In this document: one piece after another, positions 56,332 through 64,000 of the stretch | Position numbering within the stretch: position 1 is the first letter of the stretch | Layout of the letters: each line of letters opens with the position of its first letter | Source of the DNA: Campylobacter jejuni | GTDB taxonomy: Bacteria; Campylobacterota; Campylobacteria; Campylobacterales; Campylobacteraceae | NCBI GenBank assembly: GCA_014305285.1 | Contig: JACRSG010000010.1 | Coordinates: 1-64,000, forward strand | Length of the DNA: 64,000 nucleotides | Direction of reading: 5' to 3' | Made by a program: the position numbers and the translations under genes | Notes under the pieces: generated by a model | Seen by the model: the letters and a program-made list of their open reading frames with translations, nothing else | The model's database searches: none | What the model was told of the DNA's origin: nothing

Positions 56332-57318
56332 TTATTTTATAGCGTTTTTGATTTCTAAAATCATAGTTTTTAAAGACTCTAATCCATTTCCACTTGCTAA
56401 ATACCAGTATTCTGGATCAAGATAGATGATTTTTTTGTTTTGTGCTGCTTTGGTTTTGGCAACAAGTGCATTATCGAGTATGCCTTGAGCACGTTCTTTG
56501 TTGCCTACGATGACATTTCTATCAATAACAAAAATATAATCAGGATTTTTTTCTAGTATAAATTCAGAATTGATGCTTTTACCATGTGTGCCTACTTTTA
56601 TATTTTCATCTACTGCATTAATTCCTAAAACATCGTGAATAATCCCAAAGCGAGATTGAGATCCAAAGGCTGAAATTTTGTTAGAATTTGCAAGAATGAT
56701 AAGAGCTTTTTTGTCTTCATCGACTATGCTTTTGGTTTTTTCAATTTCATTTTTAATATCTGAAATTTTTTCCAAAGCTTCTTTTTCCAAACCATAAAGT
56801 TTTGCAATGCTTAAGACATTGTTTTCAAAAGAACTTAAAAAATTTGCATTATCAAGACCTACAAATAAAGTTGGAGCTATTTCTTTTAACTTATCATAAA
56901 ATTTACTTTGGCGTCCAGAAATGATGATAAGTTCAGGTTTTAGAGCATTAATGGCTTCAAAGTCAACTTGCTGTACTCCACCTACACTAGGTTTGTTTTT
57001 AAATTGTTGTAGGTATTTTGGTAAATTTTTAGCAGGAACGCCCGCGACTTTATCATTTAATTTTAAAGCATCAAAAGTATCTAAAATTCCAAGATCTAAG
57101 ATCACTACCTTAGAAGGATTTTTAGGGATTTTATTTTCTCCTAGACTATCCTTCACTAAAAAACTATCACCCTCATCGCTCATGCTAATAGGCAAAATTT
57201 TCACCGTAGCACTAGTTTTTGTAGAACTTGCGTTATTTTCATTTGAGTTTGAATTGCAAGCTGTTAAGATTAGACTTAAAAAAAATGCAAAAAATGCAAA
57301 AACTAAAGATTTTTTCAT
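56332..57318 (-). CDS. ceuE: CeuE, periplasmic ferric-siderophore binding lipoprotein
   Basis: A 328-residue TroA-like binding protein. The type II signal peptide ends at LILTACNSN, giving a lipid-anchored Cys. The segment SKVVILDLGILDTFDALKL starts the first lobe. CeuE binds ferric catecholates, preferring tetradentate ones such as bis(dihydroxybenzoyl-serine), at the inner membrane outer face. It is the last gene of ceuBCDE and lies 12 bases after ceuD. Confidence 0.96.
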   Translation of the reverse strand: MKKSLVFAFFAFFLSLILTACNSNSNENNASSTKTSATVKILPISMSDEGDSFLVKDSLGENKIPKNPSKVVILDLGILDTFDALKLNDKVAGVPAKNLPKYLQQFKNKPSVGGVQQVDFEAINALKPELIIISGRQSKFYDKLKEIAPTLFVGLDNANFLSSFENNVLSIAKLYGLEKEALEKISDIKNEIEKTKSIVDEDKKALIILANSNKISAFGSQSRFGIIHDVLGINAVDENIKVGTHGKSINSEFILEKNPDYIFVIDRNVIVGNKERAQGILDNALVAKTKAAQNKKIIYLDPEYWYLASGNGLESLKTMILEIKNAIK

Positions 57319-57330
57319 ATTTTCTCCTTT

Positions 57331-58086
57331 TTAAAAATAAATACAAATTTTCTTATCATTAATTTGGCTTACAGGTATATCCATATCATAAATTTGTTTT
57401 AAATTTTCTTGATTGATGATTTCATCTTTTGAGCCTTGTTTTAAAAGTTTCCCATCTTTTAAGGCTATGATTTCATCGGAATAAATCGAAGCAAAATTAA
57501 TATCATGCAATACAACAGCTATGCTTTTGTTAAAGTCTTTGACTAAATTTTTCATTAGTTGCATGATTTGTACGCTATGTTTCATATCAAGATTGTTCAA
57601 AGGTTCATCAAACATTATAAATTCAGTATCCTGAGCGATGATCATAGCTATAAAAGCTCTTTGTTTTTGTCCACCGCTTAGTGTGTCTAAAAATTCATTT
57701 CTTAAGCTGCTAAGCCCCATGTATTCTAAGGCTTCATTGATTTTGATTTTATCTTTTGCATTAAGTCTTCCTTGAGAATGCGGAAAACGCCCAAATGTGA
57801 CTAATTCTTCAATTTTTAATCTTAAATTGATATTGTTTTGTTGTTTGAGAATGGAAATTTTTTGTGCTAAGATTTGCTCTTTATAGTCTTTTAAATTCAT
57901 TCCATCGATATAAATTTCTCCACTACTAGGTTTTATCAAACGACTTGCTAGAGCTAAAAGAGTGGATTTTCCAGCACCATTGGCTCCTATTATAGAAGTG
58001 ATTTTGCCTTTATGAAAATCAAGGCTAAGATCTGAAATAATGGCTTTATTATCATAAAATTTGGTGATATTTTTTAGTTTAATCAT
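57331..58086 (-). CDS. ceuD: CeuD, ferric-siderophore ABC ATPase
   Basis: A 251-residue ABC ATPase of the iron-siderophore type. Walker A is IIGANGAGKSTLLA, the signature is TLSGGQKQRAF, Walker B is EFIMFDEPLNNLD, and the H-loop is VVLHDINFA. It overlaps ceuC by 4 bases. Confidence 0.97.
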   Translation of the reverse strand: MIKLKNITKFYDNKAIISDLSLDFHKGKITSIIGANGAGKSTLLALASRLIKPSSGEIYIDGMNLKDYKEQILAQKISILKQQNNINLRLKIEELVTFGRFPHSQGRLNAKDKIKINEALEYMGLSSLRNEFLDTLSGGQKQRAFIAMIIAQDTEFIMFDEPLNNLDMKHSVQIMQLMKNLVKDFNKSIAVVLHDINFASIYSDEIIALKDGKLLKQGSKDEIINQENLKQIYDMDIPVSQINDKKICIYF

Positions 58087-59021
58087 AATTTATTGCCTTT
58101 TAATACAAGATAGATAAAATATATCCCGCCTAAGAAATTAATAACCACGCTTATAGTGGCATTATAATCAAAAACTCTAGAGACAAAAAACACCCCTCCA
58201 AGCAAAGCCAAAATGCTAATGAGTATGCAAGCACTTAATAAAATGCTATGCTTTGCAGTTTTAAAAAGCTCATAAGTGATATTTACCACCAAAAGTCCTA
58301 AAAAGGTTATAGGACCTACAAGTGCGGTGCTAATAGAAGTTAAAATAGCTATGATAATCATCAATTGTTTTGAAATTTTTTGATAATTTATACCTAAATT
58401 TATCGCTAAATCTTTGCCTAAATTTAAAGGATCTAAAAATTTCATATAGCGAACAATCCATATAAAACTTAAAAAGCTAATAATATAAGCAAGAATTAAA
58501 ACATCAAAAGCGATATTATCAAAACTAGCAAACATTCTTCCTTGTATTATCATAAATTCATCAGGGTCGATTAATACTTCAAAAAAAGAGCTTAAAGTGT
58601 TAAAAAGTGTTCCAAAAACTAAGCCTAAAAGCATGATAAGATAAATGCTTCTATCGTTACTAAATAAAATTTTATAAAGTCCTAGTGAAAAAACCACCAT
58701 GCAAACTAGAGTGATTAAAAAATTGATATTGTTTTTATAAACACTTAAATTAGCTGCACCAAAAAAAAAGATAAGAACGCTTTGAAGTAACATATATAAA
58801 GAATCTAATCCTATGATAGCAGGGGTTAGAATTTTGTTATTGCATAAAGTTTGAAAGATCACTGTTGAAACAGCGATGCAAATAGCCACTATGATAATAG
58901 CTGCAATTTGTAAAAAACGACTTTTTAAAGCATATTCATCAAAGCCATTTAAACCTACAAGTATAAAAATCCCTATCATACTAAGTGTTAAAAAGCTTAA
59001 AATCAACATTTTTTTACGCAT
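58083..59021 (-). CDS. ceuC: CeuC, ferric-siderophore ABC permease
   Basis: A 312-residue FecCD permease with eight to ten hydrophobic segments. GPITFLGLLVVNITYELF is the family signature near residue 235. With CeuB it forms the transmembrane pore. It overlaps ceuB by 8 bases and ceuD by 4 bases. Confidence 0.95.
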   Translation of the reverse strand: MRKKMLILSFLTLSMIGIFILVGLNGFDEYALKSRFLQIAAIIIVAICIAVSTVIFQTLCNNKILTPAIIGLDSLYMLLQSVLIFFFGAANLSVYKNNINFLITLVCMVVFSLGLYKILFSNDRSIYLIMLLGLVFGTLFNTLSSFFEVLIDPDEFMIIQGRMFASFDNIAFDVLILAYIISFLSFIWIVRYMKFLDPLNLGKDLAINLGINYQKISKQLMIIIAILTSISTALVGPITFLGLLVVNITYELFKTAKHSILLSACILISILALLGGVFFVSRVFDYNATISVVINFLGGIYFIYLVLKGNKL

Positions 59022-60012
59022 AAGCTTTCCTTTTTAGCAAAAGAAAGATAAAAATCAAAGATCCTAAAACACCTGTAGTGATACTTAAAGGTATTTCAAA
59101 AGGAAAGATGACAAGTCTTGAAATAATATCGCAAACAAGCAAAAATAAAGCCCCGCAAAGTGCTATATAGATGAGATTTTTTCTAAGATTATCGCCTAGA
59201 TAAAGAGCTACTAAATTTGGGATAATTAGCCCTAAAAAAGGGATAATCCCAACGCTTACAATCACTAAGCTAGTAATAATACTTACAATCATCAAGCCTA
59301 AAAATAATATCCTATCATAAGAAATTCCAAGATTTAAAGCTATATCTTCACCCATGCCAACTAGGGTGATTTTATGAGCTAAAAAATAAGCAAGTATAAA
59401 AAGTGGTAAAGAAATGTAAAGTAATTCATAATTTCCTTGCATAACATTTGCCATGCTGCCTTGTAGCCAAGCTTGGATGTTTTGTATATAATTTAAAGTA
59501 TAAGCAAAAAAAGTGGTTATAGCACTGATAATCCCTCCAAACATCAAGCCTATTAAAGGTACAAAAATCACGTCTTTGAGTTTGATTTTTCTTAAAATTT
59601 GGATAAATATAAAAGAACCTAAAAGCGCAAACACAGAAGCAATAATAGCTTGAGTAAAAAAAGATACTCCAGTAAAAAATATTAAAGAAATGAGTATGCC
59701 AAATCTAGCACAATCCATAGTCCCTGCCGTGGTTGGAGAAACAAATTTATTTTGCGTGAGTTGTTGCATGATAAGTCCGCCTATACTAAGACTCATTCCT
59801 GTGAGTAAAATTGCTATAAGTCTAGGAATTCTTGTGAGAGTTATGATTTCTAATTGAGTGGAGTTAAGATTAAAAATATCTTTTACATTGATACTAATAA
59901 CTCCTATAAATAAACTTATCATTCCAAAGAATAAAAGTAAAGCTATAAGCACTTTTAAACTCAATATATACTTAAAAAACAAATCTTTCCTTGTATTAAT
60001 AATAATTATCAA
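59014..60012 (-). CDS. ceuB: CeuB, ferric-siderophore ABC permease
   Basis: A FecCD permease of about 322-332 residues with GIIPFLGLIIPNLVALYLGD as signature and LAILLTGMSLSIGGLIMQQL near the N terminus. The longest frame starts with TTG at 60012, which lies in the Fur-like box and about the expected transcription start. A second TTG at 59982 has AAGGAAAG just before it, so I think translation starts there. It is the first gene of ceuBCDE. Confidence 0.93.
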   Translation of the reverse strand: MIIIINTRKDLFFKYILSLKVLIALLLFFGMISLFIGVISINVKDIFNLNSTQLEIITLTRIPRLIAILLTGMSLSIGGLIMQQLTQNKFVSPTTAGTMDCARFGILISLIFFTGVSFFTQAIIASVFALLGSFIFIQILRKIKLKDVIFVPLIGLMFGGIISAITTFFAYTLNYIQNIQAWLQGSMANVMQGNYELLYISLPLFILAYFLAHKITLVGMGEDIALNLGISYDRILFLGLMIVSIITSLVIVSVGIIPFLGLIIPNLVALYLGDNLRKNLIYIALCGALFLLVCDIISRLVIFPFEIPLSITTGVLGSLIFIFLLLKRKAYA

Positions 60013-60014
60013 AA
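59994..60014 (-). promoter_or_regulatory. Fur-like box at the ceuB promoter
   Basis: On the minus strand the sequence reads TTTGATAATTATTATTAATAC, close to the GATAAT/ATTATC Fur pattern. A TACAAT -10-like element lies just upstream (60020-60025), so the box covers the likely start of transcription. This fits iron repression of ceuBCDE, as known in Campylobacter. Confidence 0.6.
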
Positions 60015-60067
60015 ATGAAATTGTAGTAAAAATTGTTTTAAGAAATGATAAAATTACAAAGGATATT

Positions 60068-61060
60068 TTAGTAAGAAATCAAAAATCCAGTGGAAAGTCT
60101 TTGCAAGTGTTTGTTATAATCTATAAGGCTTTCTCCATAGCCATTAAAGTATTGCAAGTACCAATAAATTCCATTATTAAAAATATCATATCCTAGATCA
60201 ACTTGTGCGGTGCCTTTGTTATCGTGGAATTTAAGATTGTTTCTTAACATAAGATTGATAAAATAATCATCGCCCAAATACGCTAAATTCACATCAAAAT
60301 TTCCCATATAATGCAAGATGGCAGGATTATCATCATCTTTTTTACTTTCAGGAATTCTATACCAAAGGCGTGGAACAAATAAAAATTTATTATGTAAAAT
60401 AGTTGTAGATACATAAATTCTATTCCATGAGCGTGATTGCAAATTCTCATCTCCTTTGCCATTGCTTTCATGTAATATACCTACGCGTAGATTGTTAAAA
60501 AATTCATAATCTTTAAGATACAAAGGAAAATCCACAAAAAATTCTGGCTGATAGTTGGTTTCTCTAAAAGGAGAAGAATGTTCATAAATTTGCCACCAAG
60601 AAGTTTGAGTATAGGCTATATAATACTTTTCATCTAATCCTAGTAAATTTCCAAAAAGTCTTTTTTTAACACTAAGCTGAAATTTCGCCTCACTTTTACG
60701 ATTGTTTGTTCCTAAAGAATTAAAACTATAAGCAAAAGGTAAAAAATAATTCATCTTGTAAGAGCTAATGCCAAGGGGATTAAAGCTTTCATTTTCACCA
60801 AGATAATTAGCCAAGGCTAAGCGAGAAAAGTCTTGTTTTTCTTCTTCTTTTTTTATAGTGATAGAATTTTGCGTTTGTGTTGGTTGGTTTGAGTTATTTT
60901 GTTCTTGAGAAATTAAAACAGGTGAATTTTTTAAAGCGAGTTTTTTGTAAATTTCCATAGCTTTTTTATAATCGCCTTGTTTTTCATGCTCTAAAGCTTG
61001 TTGTAAATCACTAGCCCATATAAAAACACATAGACTTAAAAATAAAACAATTTTTCTCAC
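60068..61060 (-). CDS. pldA: Outer membrane phospholipase A
   Basis: A 330-residue OMPLA. A signal peptide ([14 protein letters not shown]) is followed by a Gln/Lys-rich spacer and the beta-barrel. The catalytic region is [20 protein letters not shown], with His and Ser spaced as in OMPLA. It hydrolyses phospholipids that reach the outer leaflet and is linked to haemolysis in C. jejuni. It overlaps mobA by 4 bases. Confidence 0.95.
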   Translation of the reverse strand: MRKIVLFLSLCVFIWASDLQQALEHEKQGDYKKAMEIYKKLALKNSPVLISQEQNNSNQPTQTQNSITIKKEEEKQDFSRLALANYLGENESFNPLGISSYKMNYFLPFAYSFNSLGTNNRKSEAKFQLSVKKRLFGNLLGLDEKYYIAYTQTSWWQIYEHSSPFRETNYQPEFFVDFPLYLKDYEFFNNLRVGILHESNGKGDENLQSRSWNRIYVSTTILHNKFLFVPRLWYRIPESKKDDDNPAILHYMGNFDVNLAYLGDDYFINLMLRNNLKFHDNKGTAQVDLGYDIFNNGIYWYLQYFNGYGESLIDYNKHLQRLSTGFLISY

Positions 61061-61632
61061 TTTAACTCGCTTTTAAATTTTTCATATTCTTCGTAAAAAT
61101 TAAGATTTAAAAAAGCATCTTCATTTTCAAATTCTACAAATTTAGCTTTAATCTCAGAAAATAAAAGTTCTATTTTTTGTTCATTTTTTTCTAAAAATTT
61201 TTTACAAGTTTGAGCTAAAGAGCTGTGATAAAAGCCGCATAAGGGGTGTTTGTGTAAAGGGGTTTTGGGTATGATTATTTTATAGTTTTGCTCTAAAAAA
61301 GGAAGCATTTTTAAAAGTTCATTTTCACCTACTTTAGGACTATCCACACTTAAAACAAAAACAAATTTATTTTTAAAATTTGAAAGTATAGAGTAAAGTG
61401 CAAGCATAGGAGAATAAACTTTAAATTCTAAAGAATCTTTAATCAAGCTAAAATGATTTTCAAATTTGTCTTCTTTTGCACTCACATAGACATTTTTAAA
61501 AATTTTAGAAAATTTATCCACTTGAAATTGAGTTAAATTTTGATTTTTAAGAATCAATTTGCTTTTATCTTGTCCCATACGACTAGATTTTCCACCGCAT
61601 AAAATCACGCAATTTAGCTCATTAAGTTGCAC
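61057..61632 (-). CDS. mobA: Molybdenum cofactor guanylyltransferase
   Basis: A 191-residue MobA with the N-terminal nucleotide loop [19 protein letters not shown] and [14 protein letters not shown]. It adds GMP to molybdopterin to make the bis-MGD cofactor used by formate dehydrogenase, nitrate reductase and others. It is shorter than some homologues but keeps the core. It sits upstream of pldA without functional link. Confidence 0.94.
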   Translation of the reverse strand: MQLNELNCVILCGGKSSRMGQDKSKLILKNQNLTQFQVDKFSKIFKNVYVSAKEDKFENHFSLIKDSLEFKVYSPMLALYSILSNFKNKFVFVLSVDSPKVGENELLKMLPFLEQNYKIIIPKTPLHKHPLCGFYHSSLAQTCKKFLEKNEQKIELLFSEIKAKFVEFENEDAFLNLNFYEEYEKFKSELK

Positions 61633-61693
61633 AAATTTCCTTTTTTAATGTAATTCTACCACAAATTCGCCAAAATATTTTATAATTTCTTTC

Positions 61694-63001
61694 ATGAAAT
61701 ACACAGAACTTTTACAATTGCAAACTTTTTTTTCTCAGTTTAAAAAAATTGATTTTATCAAGCGCATTAATGACAATATTTTGGAATTAAGCTTTGATAG
61801 AGAAAGATTTATTTTTGATCTTACTCGTGCAATGAGTGCGATTTATACAGCTCAATTTAATGCAAAAAATTATAATGCACCTTTTGATTTTATGCTTAAA
61901 AAGTATTTTAGCAATGCTTTTATAAAGGAAGTTAAAGTTCTTGAAGGCAATCGTATTTTATGTTTTAGTGTAAAAGCCAATAAGGCTTATAAAAGCTATG
62001 AGAGCAAGATTTATTTTGAATTTACGGGTAAAAATACCAATGTTATCCTTACCGATGAAAAAGGTTTGATTATAGAGGCTTTAAGGCATATTGATAAAAG
62101 TTATCGTGTTGTAAGACCTAATGTGATTTTAGAGCCTTTAAAACCTTATCAAATGGATGAAAATTTTGAGGAAATTAAAGATTTTACAGATTATTTTTCT
62201 CGCAAATTTGCAAGCATTTATGAGAACAAAATCAAACAAATAAAAAATTTAAAACTTGTCCAAGTGGATAAAAAAATACAAAATTTACAAGAACTTTTTT
62301 CTAGTTTAGATGAAGAAAATTCTTTGCTCTTAAAAGCTTTAGAATACAGAAAAAGGGCTGATGTATTGTTTGCAAATTTGAGTGTTTTAAAAGATTATGA
62401 AAGAGAATTTAAGCTTGATGATTTTGAAGGCAAAGAGCTTGAATTTAAACTTGAATTTAGTCCTAAGCAAAGTGCTAATTTATATTATAAAAATGCTAAA
62501 AAATTAGAACAAAAAGCTAAAAATTTAAACATACAAAGGCAAAATTTAAAAGAAAAGTTGGATTTTACCTTGAGTTTGAAAGAATTATTGCTTCAAGCTA
62601 AGAGTGAAATAGAACTTGAAATTTTACTACCTAAAAAAAATAGTAAAAAAAATCAAGATCATAAACAAGAAGAACTTGTAGCAAATTTTTATTTTAACGA
62701 GTTTAAAATTTGCGTGGGTAAAAATGAAAAAGGCAATGAATTTTTGCTTAAAAATGCTAAAAAAGATGATTTGTGGCTTCATGTAAGGGATATTCCTAGT
62801 GCACATACTTTGATTGTGTCAAACAAGCAAAAAATTAGCCTTGATGTGATAGAATTTGCTGCAAGGCTTTGTGTAAACTTTTCTAAGCTAAAGAAAGGTT
62901 CGTATTGGGTCGATTATACCTTAAAAAATTTTGTTAAGGTTCAGCAAAAGGCGTTTGTAAATTATACAAATTTTAAAAGTATTAATATCACAAAGGATTA
63001 A
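61694..63001 (+). CDS. rqcH: NFACT/RqcH-like ribosome quality control protein (Cj1349c)
   Basis: A 435-residue NFACT protein, often annotated as fibronectin/fibrinogen-binding. An N-terminal NFACT-N domain is followed by a coiled-coil region (residues about 190-310) and the NFACT-R domain with DDLWLHVRDIPSAHTLI near residue 360. Family members bind peptidyl-tRNA on split 50S subunits and add alanine tails. It has no signal peptide, so adhesion is unlikely to be the main role. It is shorter than the 550-residue Gram-positive forms. It may be co-transcribed with the next gene. Confidence 0.9.
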   Translation: MKYTELLQLQTFFSQFKKIDFIKRINDNILELSFDRERFIFDLTRAMSAIYTAQFNAKNYNAPFDFMLKKYFSNAFIKEVKVLEGNRILCFSVKANKAYKSYESKIYFEFTGKNTNVILTDEKGLIIEALRHIDKSYRVVRPNVILEPLKPYQMDENFEEIKDFTDYFSRKFASIYENKIKQIKNLKLVQVDKKIQNLQELFSSLDEENSLLLKALEYRKRADVLFANLSVLKDYEREFKLDDFEGKELEFKLEFSPKQSANLYYKNAKKLEQKAKNLNIQRQNLKEKLDFTLSLKELLLQAKSEIELEILLPKKNSKKNQDHKQEELVANFYFNEFKICVGKNEKGNEFLLKNAKKDDLWLHVRDIPSAHTLIVSNKQKISLDVIEFAARLCVNFSKLKKGSYWVDYTLKNFVKVQQKAFVNYTNFKSINITKD

Positions 63002-63002
63002 A

Positions 63003-63338
63003 ATGCCAGTTAGCCCACTAGGAAATGTCAATTATATAAATCAAAATATGGCTTATCCAACCACACAAGCAAGCAATGAGCTTGCAAAAGAAGGTTTTGC
63101 AGCTACTCTAAATATGGCTGAATTTAATGAAAAAGAAAAAACTTTGAACAAGCTTGAAAAAGTCAACGAGACTCATGAAATCAAAGAAGAGATTAAAGAA
63201 AAAGCCGAACAAGAAAAAAAGAAAAAGCACAATCAAGAAGCTAAAACTAGCGATGATGAGAAAAGCGAAGAGGATGAGTCTAAAGATCCAAATTTTAAAG
63301 ACGCACAAAGCATTCATCGCTTAGATATTAGTATATAA
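63003..63338 (+). CDS. Lysine/glutamate-rich coiled-coil protein (Cj1348c)
   Basis: A 111-residue hydrophilic protein. The first 40 residues are mixed (MPVSPLGNVNYINQNMAYP); the rest is almost wholly Lys, Glu, Asp, Ser and Asn and is predicted as coiled coil or disordered. The start resembles proteins of flagellar or phage-like low complexity, but I do not recognise it. It begins one base after the RqcH gene and 8 bases before cdsA. Confidence 0.8.
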   Translation: MPVSPLGNVNYINQNMAYPTTQASNELAKEGFAATLNMAEFNEKEKTLNKLEKVNETHEIKEEIKEKAEQEKKKKHNQEAKTSDDEKSEEDESKDPNFKDAQSIHRLDISI

Positions 63339-63346
63339 GGAAAAAT

Positions 63347-64000
63347 ATGTTTAATACAACTAGAATTATTTCAGCTCTTGTGATGATAGGGGCTATTATT
63401 ATTATCGTGTTGATCGATCAATTTTTTATCAATTTTATCGTTTTTGCGGTTTTATTGTATCTATCTTTTAGTGAAGCAAAGAAACTTTTTGTTTTAGAAA
63501 ATATTTCCATTATCCCTTTAGCCATAGCTTTTATCTTAGGAAGTTTATTGCATAAAGCTTTGCTTTTTGGAATTTTGGCTTTGTTATTAGTCGTGGGATA
63601 TTTGGTTTATAAAAAAGTTTCTTTAAAACCAGCTCTTATTTATATTTATCCTAGTTTGCCTATTTTAGCACTTTGGCAAGTGTATTTAGATCAGGGTATG
63701 TTCGCGCTTTTTTGGCTTATCATTATCGTTGTAGCTTGTGATAGTGGAGCGTATTTTATCGGAAAACTTATGGGAAAAACTCCTTTTTCTCTAACAAGTC
63801 CAAACAAAACCTTAGAAGGTGTTATAGGTGGCTTGATTTGTGCGAGTGTTATAGGAACGATTTTAGGAGTTTTTGTTTATGGTTTTTGGTTTTCTTTGCT
63901 TTGTTCGTTTTTTGTAGCGATTTTTGCAGTGATTGGAGATTTGCTTGAGAGTTATTTTAAAAGAGAAGCAGGTGTAAAAGATAGTGGAGATCTTATCCCT
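63347..64000 (+). CDS. cdsA: Phosphatidate cytidylyltransferase, 3' partial
   Basis: ATG 63347, preceded by AAGGAAA, opens a frame that runs 218 codons to the window edge without a stop. It has about six to seven hydrophobic segments. The region VVACDSGAYFIGKLMGKTPF and SPNKTLEGVIGG is the CdsA signature, and VIGDLLESYFKREAGVKDSG matches the conserved C-terminal part. It makes CDP-diacylglycerol for phospholipids. Only about 25 or so C-terminal codons should be missing. Confidence 0.95.
   Translation, partial: MFNTTRIISALVMIGAIIIIVLIDQFFINFIVFAVLLYLSFSEAKKLFVLENISIIPLAIAFILGSLLHKALLFGILALLLVVGYLVYKKVSLKPALIYIYPSLPILALWQVYLDQGMFALFWLIIIVVACDSGAYFIGKLMGKTPFSLTSPNKTLEGVIGGLICASVIGTILGVFVYGFWFSLLCSFFVAIFAVIGDLLESYFKREAGVKDSGDLIP

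Noticed and set aside
61694-63001. Fibronectin-binding adhesin
   Set aside because: There is no signal peptide or membrane anchor, and the NFACT domain layout fits a cytoplasmic ribosome-associated protein.

Overview
The window is AT-rich, gene-dense and mostly without long intergenic gaps. Its gene content and order match the chromosome of Campylobacter jejuni: capsule phosphoramidate genes and kpsC-kpsS, then gapA-pgk-tpiA, katA with its ankyrin partner, cmeG, mqnE, glmS, fumC, ssrA, nrfHA, ceuBCDE and pldA. I read it as a C. jejuni strain, or a very close relative, in reverse orientation to the usual reference numbering. Cj numbers and family facts below come from memory; no search was run.

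Layout. (1) 1-10.4 kb is the end of the capsule locus: a partial capsule transferase, two paralogous methyltransferases (the first with a G10 phase-variation tract, in the ON frame), the four-enzyme set that makes activated phosphoramidate for O-methyl phosphoramidate capsule decoration, and the Kdo-linker transferases kpsC and kpsS. (2) 10.4-13.3 kb is a separate operon: membrane hydrolase-like protein, cytochrome P450 and small membrane protein, of unknown job. (3) 13.3-20.7 kb is housekeeping: acpS, fliL, a hexose-phosphate mutase, rsfS, nadD, gapA-pgk-tpiA and fabI. (4) 20.7-23.8 kb holds a deletion scar, metC, a broken C4-dicarboxylate carrier, a RidA protein and a YheO-type regulator. 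(5) 23.8-28.8 kb is an oxidative-stress and redox block: katA with its ankyrin partner, divergent from a DUF2325 protein, an unknown protein and fldA; then a lipoprotein and a DsbC-like protein. (6) 28.8-30.2 kb is a gene graveyard: the last codons of selB and a shattered ferredoxin gene. (7) 30.2-38.9 kb has cmeG, rdgB and a long leftward operon mqnE / purine permease / phosphoribosyltransferase / mlaA / mlaC / RND exporter. (8) 39-47.8 kb has a GlnD-like protein, glmS, a subtilisin autotransporter and fumC. (9) 47.8-56.3 kb has an AI-2E permease, ruvB, tmRNA, ppk, nrfHA and tRNA-Ser. (10) 56.3-61.6 kb has the ceuBCDE ferric-siderophore system with a Fur-like box, pldA and mobA. (11) 61.7-64 kb has a RqcH/NFACT protein, a coiled-coil protein and the start of cdsA, cut by the window edge.

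The strain-specific story is gene loss. Two separate deletion junctions (about 20.79 and 28.97 kb) appear to have removed the genes normally next to fabI (feoAB in the strains I remember) and selA with most of selB. A DcuC-type carrier and a polyferredoxin are pseudogenes, and one small periplasmic gene has lost its start codon. The best candidates for uncharacterised systems are the hydrolase-P450-membrane protein operon and the DUF2325-unknown-flavodoxin operon facing katA.
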